A DNA stretch of 33,091 bases from Oceanobacillus massiliensis str. N'diop (GCF_000285495.1 NZ_HE610982.1:1-33091), one strand, 5' to 3'; positions 7,945-17,514 are shown, counted from the stretch's first letter. The notes: generated from the letters alone by a model not told the origin. Translations and numbers: made by a program.

Positions 7945-8037
7945 CAATTACAACTCCTTTATTAACATATAATTATAAACTTATATAAGAATCAAGAAGA
8001 TAAGGCTTGAAAATCATCCATACCTTATCATTCCTAA

Positions 8038-8457
8038 TTATTTACCTGTTTCTGCAAAATGCTTGATTCGTATTCCTATTTCATCACGAACACGCTGAAA
8101 AACTGACCAGACTTCTACTTCTGTACCTTCTGCTTTAGCTGGATCATCAAAGCCCCAATGCTCATGCTTTACGTGTGGTGGTGTTACCGGGCAACGATCC
8201 TTTGCATCCCCACATAATGTAACTGCCAATGTTGCGTTATTTAAAAATTCTATATCAATTGTTTCTGACTTTTGGTTAGAAATGTCAATTCCAACTTCGT
8301 CCATTCCTTTAACGGCATTAGGATTCAAGCCATGTGCCTCAATTCCAGCACTTCTAACTTCCCATTCATCTCCAAGAAGTTTCTTCGCCCAACCTTCTGC
8401 CATTTGGCTTCTGCAAGAGTTACCAGTACATAAAAAGTAAATTGTTTTTTCATCCAT
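8038..8457 (-). CDS. arsC: ArsC, thioredoxin-coupled arsenate reductase
   Basis: A 139-residue member of the low-molecular-weight phosphatase-like arsenate reductases (Staphylococcus/Bacillus type). The anion loop is [20 protein letters not shown] with Cys10 and Arg16; the relay cysteines Cys82 and Cys89 are in [11 protein letters not shown]. It reduces As(V) to As(III), which ArsB/ArsA exports; thioredoxin recycles it. The longest frame runs 36 codons further upstream, but ATG 8457 has AAGGAGC at good spacing and gives the family N-terminus, and the extension would overlap arsB. arsB stops 14 bases upstream. Confidence 0.95.
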   Translation of the reverse strand: MDEKTIYFLCTGNSCRSQMAEGWAKKLLGDEWEVRSAGIEAHGLNPNAVKGMDEVGIDISNQKSETIDIEFLNNATLAVTLCGDAKDRCPVTPPHVKHEHWGFDDPAKAEGTEVEVWSVFQRVRDEIGIRIKHFAETGK

Positions 8458-8471
8458 ACAAATGCTCCTTT

Positions 8472-9770
8472 TTAGAATATAGTTAACGTTAAATAAAGAC
8501 CTAATAATGTGATGAACAGGATTGGTATTGTTAAAATAATACCAGTTTTGAAATAGGTACCCCAAGAAATCTTAATACCTTTTTGAGATAACACATGGAG
8601 CCATACTAAGGTTGCTAGGGATCCTATTGGTGTGATCTTTGGACCTAAATCTGCCCCGACTATATTTGCATAAACAAGTGCTTCCCTTAACACACCAGAA
8701 GTATTTGTTTCAGCAATTGCTAAAGCGTCAATCAATACCGTTGGCATATTATTCATGATAGATGATAGAAAAGCAGCAATGAACCCCATACCAACTGTAG
8801 CAACAAACAAGCCTTCATCTGCGACAGCTTGAATCACGCTTGCTAGTGCAGATGTGAGACCAGCATTTCCTAATCCATACACTACAACATACATTCCAAT
8901 GGAAAAGAACACAATATCCCATGGTGCTCCCTTGATAGCTTTTTTTGTATTTACTGCACTACTTCGTCTACCCATAATGATGAAGAATATGGCAATGGTT
9001 CCCGCAATAATAGAAACAGGTATATTAATAAATTCGCTTGTAAAGTATCCAATTACTAATAAACCTAGGACATACCATGATAACCGAAACATTTTATAAT
9101 CCCTAATTGCATCTTTAGGTTCACCTAATTTAGTAACATCATATGATTTTGGAATACTTTTTCTAAAATAAATCAGTAGCACCGAAATGGTCGCAATTAG
9201 TGAAAATATATTTGGAATGAACATTCGTAAAGCATATTCAACAAATCCAATACCAAAGAAGTCTGCCGACACTATATTTACAAGGTTACTTACAATGAAT
9301 GGTAATGAAGTTGTATCAGCTATAAATCCACTCGCCATGATAAACGGAAAAATCATTTTTTCTTTGAAATTCAAATTACGCACCATTGCAAGTACGATTG
9401 GTGTTAGGATCAATGCTGCACCATCATTCGCAAATAAGGCGGCAACAATTGCACCTAATAAACTGATATAGACAAACATTTTTATTCCATTTCCCTTTGC
9501 AAATCGGGCCATATGTAAAGCAGCCCATTCAAATAAACCTATCTCATCTAATATTAAAGAGATAAGAATAATGGCAACAAAGGCAAGGGTTGCATTCCAT
9601 ACAATTTCTGTTACTTCGATTACATCACTAAACCCTACGACCCCCACTAATAAAGCAATAACTGCTCCGCCCATTGCAGACCAGCCAATGTTTAAACCTT
9701 TTGGCTGCCAAATTACGAAGACTAGGGTCGCTATAAAAATTAAAATTGCGAGTATAAGCATTGTTGACAA
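8472..9770 (-). CDS. arsB: ArsB, arsenite efflux permease
   Basis: A 432-residue polytopic membrane protein of the ArsB/NhaD ion-transporter superfamily with about 12 hydrophobic segments. Family hallmarks include [39 protein letters not shown] and, near the end, [23 protein letters not shown]. It exports arsenite or antimonite, alone or driven by ArsA. The start is a TTG at 9770, seven bases after GGAGG; a second candidate ATG is three codons in. It lies 15 bases after arsR, as second gene of the operon. No truncation is seen. Confidence 0.95.
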   Translation of the reverse strand: MSTMLILAILIFIATLVFVIWQPKGLNIGWSAMGGAVIALLVGVVGFSDVIEVTEIVWNATLAFVAIILISLILDEIGLFEWAALHMARFAKGNGIKMFVYISLLGAIVAALFANDGAALILTPIVLAMVRNLNFKEKMIFPFIMASGFIADTTSLPFIVSNLVNIVSADFFGIGFVEYALRMFIPNIFSLIATISVLLIYFRKSIPKSYDVTKLGEPKDAIRDYKMFRLSWYVLGLLVIGYFTSEFINIPVSIIAGTIAIFFIIMGRRSSAVNTKKAIKGAPWDIVFFSIGMYVVVYGLGNAGLTSALASVIQAVADEGLFVATVGMGFIAAFLSSIMNNMPTVLIDALAIAETNTSGVLREALVYANIVGADLGPKITPIGSLATLVWLHVLSQKGIKISWGTYFKTGIILTIPILFITLLGLYLTLTIF

Positions 9771-9785
9771 AATAATACCTCCAAT

Positions 9786-10130
9786 TTAACAACAAGAAAT
9801 TCGTGTACCTTTTTCTTCTAATTCCTTTATTTTATCGTTTTGACTTGGCAATTGATCGAGAATATCTTTAATAAAGGAATAATACTCATTATTCTTATTG
9901 ACCGAGAAAAAGATCCATTGCCCTTTTCTTTCCTCCTCGACTAATCCTAAATCTTTCAGCTTACGTAAATGTTGACTAATTGCTGGTTGACTCATTTGAA
10001 ATATTTCCACGAATTCACATACACAACAAGCATGATCATCCATTAATTTCATCATTGTCAATCGTGTCTTGTCACCAAGTAACTTTAAAATTACAGCAGC
10101 TTTTTCCATTTCAATTGCTGTTTTTAGCAT
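9786..10130 (-). CDS. arsR: ArsR, arsenic-responsive repressor
   Basis: A 114-residue winged-helix ArsR/SmtB repressor. Recognition region MSQPAISQHLRKLKDLGLV is preceded by the metal-binding motif HACCVCEF (Cys35, Cys36, Cys38), so As(III) binding in the DNA-recognition helix is likely. Unusually it ends in a vicinal Cys113-Cys114 (RISCC). The longest frame adds 46 codons; I start at ATG 10130 because AAGGAGG lies seven bases upstream and because the promoter at 10163-10191 lies inside the extension. First gene of the operon, expected to repress itself through the dyad at 10158-10177. Confidence 0.93.
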   Translation of the reverse strand: MLKTAIEMEKAAVILKLLGDKTRLTMMKLMDDHACCVCEFVEIFQMSQPAISQHLRKLKDLGLVEEERKGQWIFFSVNKNNEYYSFIKDILDQLPSQNDKIKELEEKGTRISCC

Positions 10131-10157
10131 AACCATTCCTCCTTCTTGTTTATTATG

Positions 10158-10191
10158 GAATAAGTATATAACTATTCGCTTATATATACAA
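10158..10191 (-). promoter_or_regulatory. ars operon promoter with ArsR operator dyad
   Basis: On the minus strand: -35 TTGTAT (10186-10191), 17-base spacer, -10 TATACT (10163-10168). A near-perfect dyad GAATAAGTATATAACTATTC (10158-10177, 16 of 20 positions symmetric) covers the -10 and part of the spacer, the expected place for an ArsR operator. It is 28 bases upstream of the arsR start. Confidence 0.75.
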
Positions 10192-10390
10192 TGAAAAAGA
10201 ACGTAAATATGTGATGATTTTGTAACAACTGCTAATACCTTTAATTTTTGCTGTTTACACTTGAGCATAAGTCACGTCTCTATATTGTGGAATAATACGC
10301 TTTAAAAGTAATTGTTTTCGGAATGTATTATACTAATCTGTAAGAAAGTAAATTGTACTGAACTATCTCTAAGAAGAAAGTGATTGATCT

Positions 10391-11346
10391 ATGGGCTTAT
10401 TAGATAAACTACAAACTATTATCATACTATTTGCTGTTGGTTTAGGTCTTTTATTAGGACAAGTAAACATAATTGAACAATATGCGGAGACTTTAGTTAT
10501 TCCGTTTCTATTCTTGATGCTATATGGGTTGTTTTTAACAATTCCATTGCAACAATTAAAAAAGGCTTTTTCAAACATTAAATTCCTTGGAGCTAACACA
10601 ATCATAAATTTTATATGGACACCAGTAATAGCTTGGGGTTTAGGTTCCATTTTCTTAGCTGATTATCCAGCTTTATGGATCGGTTTTATTATGCTTATGG
10701 TGACACCTTGTACAGATTGGTATCTCGCATTTACTGGCATTGCAAAAGGAAATGTATCTCTTTCAACATCAGTTTTACCGATTAACTTAATTTTACAAGT
10801 CGTACTTTTGCCAATATATTTGTTACTATTTGCCGGAACTATTGAAACGATACCCATATCAACGCTTATAGAGAGTATATTGATTGTATTGATTACTCCT
10901 TTTGTACTTGCTCATCTTACTCGATTCTTACTAGGAAAAAATCTGTTTTAAATAAAAAGATTCTCCCTTTTTTCGCCAATGCTCAGATTTTCTTTTTATC
11001 ATTGGCTATTATGGCAATGTTTGCTTCCCAAGGTTCTTACTTGCTTGAAAACCTAGAAGTCATTTACATTTTAATTATTCCAGTTTTTTTGTTTTTTGTT
11101 ATTAACTATGTAGTAGGACGCTTAGTTGGAAGGTTTTTAAAGTTTTCCTATGCAGATTCAGTTAGCTTAAATATGACGATTATTGCAAGAAATTCACCAG
11201 TTTCTTTGGCTATAGCTGTGACCGCATTCCCTGATCAGCCTCTCATTGCTCTAGCTTTAGTTATTGGACCTTTGATTGAATTACCAGTGCTCGCCATTGT
11301 CTCGCAGATACTACTTTACACAAGAAAAAAGAAGGCTGTCCTTTAA
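10391..11346 (+). pseudogene. ACR3-type arsenite permease gene, split by a one-base frameshift
   Basis: Two adjacent frames together make one ~318-residue permease of the bile acid:Na+ symporter/ACR3 superfamily. Part 1 (10391-10951) begins MGLLDKLQTIIILFAVGLGL and holds TPCTDWYLAFTGIAKGN, whose Cys matches the conserved ACR3 cysteine. Part 2 (annotated start 11002) continues with ILPFFANAQIFFLSLAIMAM and ARNSPVSLAIAVTAFPDQP. The join is at six A's, 10936-10941: with seven A's it reads GKKSVLNKKILPFF in frame; with six it stops at TAA 10949. All ~10 membrane segments are otherwise preserved, suggesting a recent break, a sequencing error, or -1 slippage. It is divergent from arsR; ribosome binding site GAAAGTGA. 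It would duplicate the ArsB job. Confidence 0.8.
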
Positions 11347-11360
11347 GTTTGGATAGCCTT
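11332..11360. terminator. Bidirectional terminator between the ACR3-type gene and merA
   Basis: A 10-base-pair stem, AAGGCTGTCC (11332-11341) with GGATAGCCTT (11351-11360), one G-U pair, loop TTTAAGTTT. It spans the stop codon of the + strand gene. Read on the minus strand it is followed by CTTTTTTCTTG, so it should also end the merRA transcript; the + side T run is weaker (TACTCTTTGTTT). Confidence 0.75.
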
Positions 11361-11444
11361 TACTCTTTGTTTCACAAGATGACTCATTTGTGGTGAAACG
11401 GAAACAATTACTCCTTTACTAACCTGCCCCATAAAAACAGTACT

Positions 11445-13091
11445 TTACCCTGCACAACAAGATAATTTCGAAACATCTTTATCAAATGTAAGAGCAGCTA
11501 GCCTTAGCCCTTCAGCCATTGTTAAATATGGTGCAAGGCTATCTTTTAAATCGTCGACGGTTAAACCATGCTTTACTACTAGCGAAGCTGCATAAATTAC
11601 ATCTCCTGCATTTTCGGATACAATATGAACCCCAAGAACTTTCAATGTTTTAACATCAGCAACGATCTTAAATACACCAATCGTTTCATGATTTACTAAT
11701 GCCCTTGGAACCGCATCTAAAGATAATACCGATGTTTTTATTTCATAGCCTTTTTCATTTGCTTGTTCTTCAGTTAACCCAACTGTTGCAACCGATGGAT
11801 TTATAAACGTGACAGCAGGAACCACGGATAAATCTAATTTTTTATTTAACCCACCAATCGCATTATCAGCAACAATTCCACCTTCATAGGCTGCTACATA
11901 AACAAATTGGGGTCCTAATGTTACATCTCCTGCTGCATAAATCTTCTCATTACTTGTTCTAGCATAATCATTTATCAGGATTTCATTTCGTTTTCCGATT
12001 TTAACACCTGCTGCACTTAAATTTAAGGAATCCGTATTTGGCTTTCTTCCTGTTGCAATAAGTAGTTGCTCTGATTCTACGACTTTTTTCTTACCATCTA
12101 CCGTTATATTAACCTTTTTTATCTCTCCAACTTGTTCTATACGCTCATAAGTTACCTCTTTAATAAGGTTTATACCCTGCTCGATTAAGACTCTTTCTAC
12201 AGCTTCTGAAATTTCTGGGTCATACTCTTTTAATAGCCGATTACTTCTTTGTATAAGTGTGACTTCTGAACCTAAATTATGAAACAGTTGCCCAAGTTCC
12301 AATCCGATATAGCCTGAACCAATAACAGTTAATCGTTTAGGCACCTTTTTTAATTCGAGTAGCGTTGTACTTGTTAGATAGTCCACTTCATTAAGTCCTG
12401 AAATCATTGGTATAGATGGCGAAGCACCTGTTGCAATTAAAAAGCGTTTTGCAGAAAGTTTCTCCCCATTTACCTTAACTGTATTTTCATCAACAAACTT
12501 AGCTTCACCCTTTATTAAATCAATGCGATATTCATCAATTAAATCTATATATTTTTGATTTCGAAGTTCGCTAACTAATTCATTCTTTTGATTCACCAAA
12601 GAGGCTAAATCGACTTCCCAAGCAGATGTTTGTATACCTATGAATGGATTTGTTTTTGCTAAATGATTGATTTCCCCTGCTCTAAGAAGTGTTTTTGATG
12701 GAACACAGCCAATATTTACACAAGTCCCTCCAACTGTTTCACGCTCAATCATTCCAACTTTTGCACCGTATTCAATTGATTTAATCGCAGCAGAAAAAGC
12801 TGCCCCTCCTGAACCAATGATGAGTAAATCATAACTTTTTTTATTATCTAATTCAATATCTTTTGGCTTCTGCGTCGAAATTTCATCTATTTCTACAGCT
12901 TGGTATTTTGCTTGTTTAATTGCTTGTCTTACATTTTCAGCATTAACATCATCTGGTAATTCAAATACCGATTCATCACGTTGAAAACTAGTTACGATAT
13001 TTTTAGCACCTATACTTGTTAATGCAACATCAATATGTTGTTCACATCCTGTACAGGTCATTCCATTGATTTTAACACGATATTTCTTCAT
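11445..13091 (-). CDS. merA: MerA, mercuric reductase
   Basis: A 548-residue flavoprotein reducing Hg(II) to volatile Hg(0) with NADPH. An N-terminal NmerA heavy-metal domain carries GMTCTGC (Cys13, Cys16). The core has the FAD motif [15 protein letters not shown], the redox-active pair CVNIGC (Cys124, Cys129), an NADPH motif ([13 protein letters not shown]) and the diagnostic C-terminal vicinal cysteines Cys545-Cys546 (KLSCCAG) that deliver Hg(II) to the active site. These separate it from lipoamide dehydrogenase. ATG 13091 follows AGAGGAGG. It lies 38 bases after merR in a two-gene merRA operon. No merT, merP or merB is in the window, so uptake is by other means or not needed. Confidence 0.97.
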   Translation of the reverse strand: MKKYRVKINGMTCTGCEQHIDVALTSIGAKNIVTSFQRDESVFELPDDVNAENVRQAIKQAKYQAVEIDEISTQKPKDIELDNKKSYDLLIIGSGGAAFSAAIKSIEYGAKVGMIERETVGGTCVNIGCVPSKTLLRAGEINHLAKTNPFIGIQTSAWEVDLASLVNQKNELVSELRNQKYIDLIDEYRIDLIKGEAKFVDENTVKVNGEKLSAKRFLIATGASPSIPMISGLNEVDYLTSTTLLELKKVPKRLTVIGSGYIGLELGQLFHNLGSEVTLIQRSNRLLKEYDPEISEAVERVLIEQGINLIKEVTYERIEQVGEIKKVNITVDGKKKVVESEQLLIATGRKPNTDSLNLSAAGVKIGKRNEILINDYARTSNEKIYAAGDVTLGPQFVYVAAYEGGIVADNAIGGLNKKLDLSVVPAVTFINPSVATVGLTEEQANEKGYEIKTSVLSLDAVPRALVNHETIGVFKIVADVKTLKVLGVHIVSENAGDVIYAASLVVKHGLTVDDLKDSLAPYLTMAEGLRLAALTFDKDVSKLSCCAG

Positions 13092-13129
13092 GATTTTTTC
13101 CTCCTCTATCTATAAAATCTACAGTATCT

Positions 13130-13528
13130 TCAATCAAATATTAACCATTCAATAATTGGACATTGGTGTATTGCTTTTTGATCAGGACACCTGTTTTTTA
13201 AATCTTGTAACATGGACTCTGTTTTTTTAAAATCTGCAATTTGTTTTTGAATCTCTTTCTCCTTTCTCAATACAAATTCATACATACCTTGGCAGCGTAC
13301 GTTATCATTATCAACAACACCAAGTAATTTATAGCTTTCACTCAATGAAAATCCAAGGTCTTGCAGTCTTTTGATAAATTTCACACGCTTAACATCATCA
13401 TCCGTATATATCCTATAACCTGCATCGGTTCGAATAGGCTCTTTTAATAACTCTTTCTTTTCATAATATCTTATTGTTTCTTTATTTACACCGCATTTTT
13501 CAGCAAATACGCTAATTCGATAGCTCAA
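13130..13528 (-). CDS. merR: MerR, mercury-responsive activator/repressor
   Basis: A 132-residue MerR-family regulator: winged-helix AEKCGVNKETIRYYEKKELL, then a dimerisation helix and Hg site. I start at TTG 13528. The ATG at 13549 would lie inside the -10 box, whereas TTG has GAGGTGA six bases upstream. With this start the Hg cysteines fall at 79, 114 and 123 (VRCQGM, NRCPDQ, HQCPII), the same numbers as in the classic Bacillus MerR. One Hg(II) bridges the two subunits and untwists the promoter to activate transcription. Unlike proteobacterial mer systems, merR is the first gene of the operon it controls. Confidence 0.95.
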   Translation of the reverse strand: MSYRISVFAEKCGVNKETIRYYEKKELLKEPIRTDAGYRIYTDDDVKRVKFIKRLQDLGFSLSESYKLLGVVDNDNVRCQGMYEFVLRKEKEIQKQIADFKKTESMLQDLKNRCPDQKAIHQCPIIEWLIFD

Positions 13529-13547
13529 ATTATTCACCTCTATAAAC

Positions 13548-13579
13548 ATAATAGACCCTGTACCTTAGTACACGGTCAA
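13548..13579 (-). promoter_or_regulatory. mer promoter/operator with long spacer
   Basis: Minus strand: -35 TTGACC (13574-13579), 20-base spacer, -10 TATTAT (13548-13553). The spacer holds a dyad (13554-13577) with arms GACCGTGTAC and GTACAGGGTC, 18 of 24 positions symmetric. An over-long spacer filled by a dyad is the signature of MerR-family activated promoters. Confidence 0.93.
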
Positions 13580-13677
13580 GTATAATATTAATATTCTCTT
13601 ATTCAAGTTCTGCCCTTACAGTTGAGTATACCTATACTTCTGGCTTTTTCACTTTCTTCTATGGTCTAGCTAATTGG

Positions 13678-13716
13678 AAAAATCCCAAGAATTAGAATTT
13701 AGATCTAACTCTTGGG
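13678..13716 (-). terminator. Terminator of cadCA
   Basis: A 13-base-pair stem, CCCAAGAATTAGA (13684-13696) with TCTAACTCTTGGG (13704-13716), one non-Watson-Crick pair, loop of seven. On the minus strand it is followed by ATTTTTCC. It starts 9 bases past the cadA stop. Confidence 0.85.
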
Positions 13717-13725
13717 GAAAGTGTA

Positions 13726-16137
13726 CTATTCTTTTACTCTCATCAGTCGCAAACTATTTAATGCTACCAAAATAGTAGCTCCCATATCTGAAAGAATAGC
13801 AATCCAAAGCGTTAACCAGCCTGGAATAACCAATAGTAAAGCAATTAATTTAATTCCAATAGCAAAAGTGATGTTAGCTTTGATGATATTTAGCGTTTTT
13901 CGACTGAGTCTTACTGCGAATGGAAGTTTGCTTAAATCGTCTCCCATTAAGGCAATATCAGCAGTTTCGATTGCAGTATCTGTACCAGCCCCGCCCATTG
14001 CTATTCCGACAGTGGATGCAGCAAGTGCAGGAGCATCATTAACACCATCGCCAATCATAGCTACATTACCATGCTCCAATTGCATTTTTTTAATAAAATC
14101 TAATTTATCCTGTGGCATCAATTCGGATTGAATATCAGATACGCCTACATGTGCACCAATTGCATTTGCGGTACCTTGATTATCACCAGTCAGCATTATT
14201 GTTTGCTTAATTCCTAACTGGTGAAGTTTTTGAATCACATTTTTGCTTGTTTCACGTACTTCATCTGCAACGGCAATTACACCGAGGATTGTTTGTTCCG
14301 TTCCAATGATCATGGCTGTTTTTCCTTGATTTTGTAGGATTTTCACATTGTTTTCAAACTCAAGGCTAAAATCGGAAACATTTAATTCCTTAAAAAGTCT
14401 TGGACTACCAATATAATAGGTTGTTCCGTTTACAACCCCTTTTATACCTCGCCCAGTAATCGAAGTGAAGTCTTCCACCTGCACATTCGAATAAGGAATA
14501 TTATCTTGCTCAGCCCTCTGCATAATTGCTGAAGCCAGTGGATGTTGTGAACGATATTCTAAAGCTGTAATGATGGAAAATAGTTCTTTTTCTTCCACTT
14601 GATTATTTAATACTTTAAAATCTGTTACCATAGGTACACCTTTTGTCAGTGTTCCTGTTTTATCAAATGCGATTGCCTTGATGGCTCCCAATTCCTCCAA
14701 ATAGACACCGCCTTTAATCAACACACCTTTTTTAGCCGCATTTCCAATTGCCGAAACAATCGAAATTGGAGTAGAAATTACTAATGCACAAGGACACCCA
14801 ACTACAAGTACTGCTAATCCTTGATAAACCCATGTATCCCAACCTCCACCAAAGAATAAAGGCGGAACGACTGCAACCAAGGCTGCAATAACCATAATGA
14901 TCGGAGTGTAATATTTTGCAAACTTATCTACGAATGCTTGGGCTGGAGCACGCTCCCCTTGTGCTTCCTCAATAAGATGAATAATCTTGGCGATAGTTGT
15001 ATCTTCTACATATTTAGTTATTTTTACTTCTAACAGACCCTCTTCGTTAAGCGTACCTGCAAATACTTCATCATCTACCGTTTTGGCAACAGGGACTGAT
15101 TCTCCTGTTATAGCTGCCTGATTGACAGCCGACAATCCATTCACAACTAGCCCATCCATGGCAATTTTTTGCCCTGGTTTGACAATCATAATATCGCCTA
15201 CAACAATATCATCTACATGGATCATTATTTCCTGACCATTTCGTCTAACAAGTGCTTCTTTAGGAGCAATATCCATCAATGAACGAATGGATTGTCTTGC
15301 TCTATCCATAGAGAAACGTTCAAGTGCTTCACTGATTGCAAAAAGAATGACAACAATAGATGCCTCTGCCCATTCGCCAATGATAGCTGCTCCAATAACA
15401 GCAACGGTCATCAGGGTTTTCATGTCAAAATCAAAGCGTAACAAATTTTGAAAACCAACTTTAAATAGTGAATATCCTCCAATTACAATCGAACCTATAA
15501 ATAACATTGAAGTTACCAGGTTATCTTCTCCATTTACAAAGTGAGAAAGGTAACCAAAAGCAATGAGTAATGTGGCAAATAGTAATGTACTGTGTTTTTT
15601 ATAAAATGGTATTTTCTCTTCTTTTTGAACCTTGTTATCCTCTCTGGTCTCTTTTGTCGTTTGATTCGCTAGTTTTTCAGGAAATACTTTAAGACTCTCG
15701 AAAGCACCCGCTTTTTCAAGTTCTTCAACCGTTGTGTTTCCGTAAACATCAATTTTAGAAGCTCCAAAGTTTACTTTTGCATCCTGGATTCCCGTTATTT
15801 GTTTTACATTCTTTTCGAATTTCGTTGCACAGCTTGCACAGGAGAAACCTTCAATTCGGTAAACATTTTTATCTTCAATTACTACAGGTTCGACCCGTCT
15901 TCTAGTTTTCTCTGGTGCCACTTTAAGATTCTCGAAAGCACCAGCCTTTTCTAGTTCTTCAACGGTTGCACTGCCGAAGACATCAATTTTAGAAGCTCCG
16001 AAATTGACTTTAGCATCTTGCACTCCTGGTAGTCCTTTTACATTTTTTTCAAACTTCCCAGCACAATTTGCACATGAGAACCCCTCAACACGGTAAACAT
16101 TTTTATCTTCTGTTAAGGTTTTTGCTGTATTATCCAA
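13726..16137 (-). CDS. cadA: CadA, cadmium/zinc-exporting P1B-type ATPase with two metal-binding domains
   Basis: An 803-residue P-type ATPase exporting Cd(II), Zn(II) or Pb(II). Two N-terminal heavy-metal domains (residues 11-77 and 89-155) carry CANC and CASC and match each other at about 55 of 67 positions. The membrane motif is [13 protein letters not shown] (CPC), the phosphorylated Asp is in [10 protein letters not shown], followed by an HP motif (SQHPLASAI), MLTGDN and [11 protein letters not shown]. Most chromosomal CadA proteins have one such domain, so this is the long form. It starts at TTG 16137, overlapping the cadC end by 8 bases, with GGGAGG upstream; translation is probably coupled to cadC. 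Confidence 0.96.
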   Translation of the reverse strand: MDNTAKTLTEDKNVYRVEGFSCANCAGKFEKNVKGLPGVQDAKVNFGASKIDVFGSATVEELEKAGAFENLKVAPEKTRRRVEPVVIEDKNVYRIEGFSCASCATKFEKNVKQITGIQDAKVNFGASKIDVYGNTTVEELEKAGAFESLKVFPEKLANQTTKETREDNKVQKEEKIPFYKKHSTLLFATLLIAFGYLSHFVNGEDNLVTSMLFIGSIVIGGYSLFKVGFQNLLRFDFDMKTLMTVAVIGAAIIGEWAEASIVVILFAISEALERFSMDRARQSIRSLMDIAPKEALVRRNGQEIMIHVDDIVVGDIMIVKPGQKIAMDGLVVNGLSAVNQAAITGESVPVAKTVDDEVFAGTLNEEGLLEVKITKYVEDTTIAKIIHLIEEAQGERAPAQAFVDKFAKYYTPIIMVIAALVAVVPPLFFGGGWDTWVYQGLAVLVVGCPCALVISTPISIVSAIGNAAKKGVLIKGGVYLEELGAIKAIAFDKTGTLTKGVPMVTDFKVLNNQVEEKELFSIITALEYRSQHPLASAIMQRAEQDNIPYSNVQVEDFTSITGRGIKGVVNGTTYYIGSPRLFKELNVSDFSLEFENNVKILQNQGKTAMIIGTEQTILGVIAVADEVRETSKNVIQKLHQLGIKQTIMLTGDNQGTANAIGAHVGVSDIQSELMPQDKLDFIKKMQLEHGNVAMIGDGVNDAPALAASTVGIAMGGAGTDTAIETADIALMGDDLSKLPFAVRLSRKTLNIIKANITFAIGIKLIALLLVIPGWLTLWIAILSDMGATILVALNSLRLMRVKE

Positions 16138-16495
16138 CTTTCATTACCTCCCTCTGATGAACGAAGGCTTTTTCTACGAGCTGTTTAACATGCTCATCAT
16201 CTAGTGAATAATAGACTAACTTCCCTTCTTTACGATATGTTGCTATACCTAGATTTTTCAATAATCTTAAATGATGGGATGCCGTAGCCTTTGAAGATTC
16301 AATAATATTCGCTACATCACAAACACATAACTCTCCCTCTAAAGACAAAACGTAAGCAATTTTAACCCTTGTATCATCTGACAGAGCCTTAAAAACCTTT
16401 GCTACTTCCATAGGATTTTGTTTAGCAAGATCATTTTTAGCCCTGTTTACTTTATCTTCGTGAATACAGGTAACTTCACAAATATCTTTTGTCAT
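16130..16495 (-). CDS. cadC: CadC, Cd/Pb/Zn-responsive ArsR-family repressor
   Basis: A 121-residue repressor. The metal site cysteines are present: Cys6 and Cys10 in the N-terminal arm (DICEVTC) and Cys57, Cys59 in GELCVCDVA. Recognition helix region [18 protein letters not shown], followed by a winged beta-hairpin ([14 protein letters not shown]). The N-terminal pair together with the ELCVCD motif is the CadC pattern rather than ArsR. ATG 16495 follows GAGGG seven bases upstream. It heads the cadCA operon and should release its operator when Cd(II) binds. Confidence 0.95.
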   Translation of the reverse strand: MTKDICEVTCIHEDKVNRAKNDLAKQNPMEVAKVFKALSDDTRVKIAYVLSLEGELCVCDVANIIESSKATASHHLRLLKNLGIATYRKEGKLVYYSLDDEHVKQLVEKAFVHQREVMKVG

Positions 16496-16512
16496 AATAT
16501 TTCCCTCACATT

Positions 16513-16573
16513 CAAATAGTTATTTGTATATTAATTATACTCATAATATATCTCACTATAAACAAATAGTCAA
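16513..16573 (-). promoter_or_regulatory. cadCA promoter and CadC operator
   Basis: Minus strand: -35 TTGACT (16568-16573), 17-base spacer, -10 TATATT (16545-16550). Just downstream is the dyad CAAATAGTTATTTG (16513-16526, arms CAAATA/TATTTG), closely like the published plasmid cad operator core TCAAATA-n-TATTTGA. A related TCAAAT-GTTTG half-site pair overlaps the -35 near 16571-16584. Confidence 0.8.
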
Positions 16574-16635
16574 ATGATTGTTTGATTGTTTGTTTTAGAC
16601 TTCTTAGACAATTTTTTAATGTAACTTTAAAAATC

Positions 16636-17244
16636 TTAATTAATCCAATTTAGTATCCAACTGAAAGTTCCATTTTCATACATAATCATAATACCTAAAG
16701 CTACAAATACAATTGGAACAATAATTCTTTCGTATTTTTCCACTGTTTCAGATACACCTTTTACAGCTGCTATACGCCGGCATAGATATAATAATACTGC
16801 AGCTAAAACATAATAAATGATAATCGTAACTACTAATTCAAACGTATTTAAGGTGGTGAAATAAGGAATGTATACACCTAAGTTATCTCCACCAGCAGCT
16901 AACATAATGACTGCTACACTAAGTATAAAACTGGTGAATCGGTTTGTATCTATAATTTCTTCTTGATCATCGTCGTCTTCTTTTTCAAACAAAACCTTTA
17001 GACCGATGAATATTGGAACCAAACCAAGTAATCCAATCCAGTGTTGTGGTATTAATGTAAGTCCAAAAGCTGCCAATAGACTAATGGCAATTAGTATAGT
17101 AAATCCTATATATTGTCCTAAAAAAATATCTCTAACAGCCCTTTTTCTCCTCTCATTTTGAGCAAATAGAACAACTAATATGACAATGTAATCAATACTT
17201 GTCGCTATGTATGAGACAATAGCCGATACGATTGTTGTTACCAA
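16636..17244 (-). CDS. cadD: CadD-family cadmium resistance transporter
   Basis: A 202-residue membrane protein of the CadD family (LysE-like fold) with about five to six hydrophobic segments. It begins VSAIVSYIATSIDYIVILVV and includes the conserved AAGGDNLGVYIPYF segment and an acidic cytoplasmic loop (EKEDDDDQEEI). Members give cadmium resistance by export or sequestration. The start is TTG 17244 with GGAG nine bases upstream; no ATG lies near. It ends 140 bases before cadC, and the cadC promoter sits between them, so cadD is its own unit, probably under its own operator at 17319-17334. Confidence 0.9.
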   Translation of the reverse strand: MVTTIVSAIVSYIATSIDYIVILVVLFAQNERRKRAVRDIFLGQYIGFTILIAISLLAAFGLTLIPQHWIGLLGLVPIFIGLKVLFEKEDDDDQEEIIDTNRFTSFILSVAVIMLAAGGDNLGVYIPYFTTLNTFELVVTIIIYYVLAAVLLYLCRRIAAVKGVSETVEKYERIIVPIVFVALGIMIMYENGTFSWILNWIN

Positions 17245-17318
17245 AGCGAATCACTCCAATCCTTAAATATTTGAATAAGTTTCATTTTTCTCTTGATCCA
17301 TTGTGTCAGTTTATATAT

Positions 17319-17334
17319 TCAAACATTCGTTTGA
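17319..17334 (-). promoter_or_regulatory. Probable metal-repressor operator upstream of cadD
   Basis: TCAAACATTCGTTTGA, a dyad with perfect 6-base arms, 75 bases upstream of the cadD start. The TCAAA-n-TTTGA form matches the cadC operator, so CadC may control both units. TATATA lies next to it as a likely -10 on the minus strand; no convincing -35 is seen. Confidence 0.6.
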
Positions 17335-17514
17335 CTGTTAATATCAATTGTAATTTTACAGCTATATATTCTAATAGTCAAATGGTTATTAGATTAACAT
17401 CGCAAAAAATTGTGAGCTTCTATTGCTAGCTAATAGCCCGATTGCTGAATGCCATACCAAATCTGTGAGATGTCTTTAATCTAGCCAGAAGGACTAAGCC
17501 TATACCTATTTCCA

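Noticed and set aside
7945-8037. Terminator or internal promoter in the 93-base gap between arsC and arsD
   Set aside because: No stable hairpin with T run and no convincing -35/-10 pair; treated as one operon.
10369-10857. Open frames 10369-10650 and 10663-10857 (-)
   Set aside because: Antisense shadows of the ACR3-type gene, whose membrane-protein composition gives long reverse frames.
11364-11410. Hairpin GTTTCAC...GTGAAAC near 11370-11400
   Set aside because: Only a short stem with unequal loops and no T run on either strand; the better terminator is at 11332-11360.
16545-16573. Alternative cadC promoter using TATAAT near 16535 with TTTATA as -35
   Set aside because: TTGACT-17-TATATT is a better match overall; the other pair may be a minor start but cannot be told from sequence.
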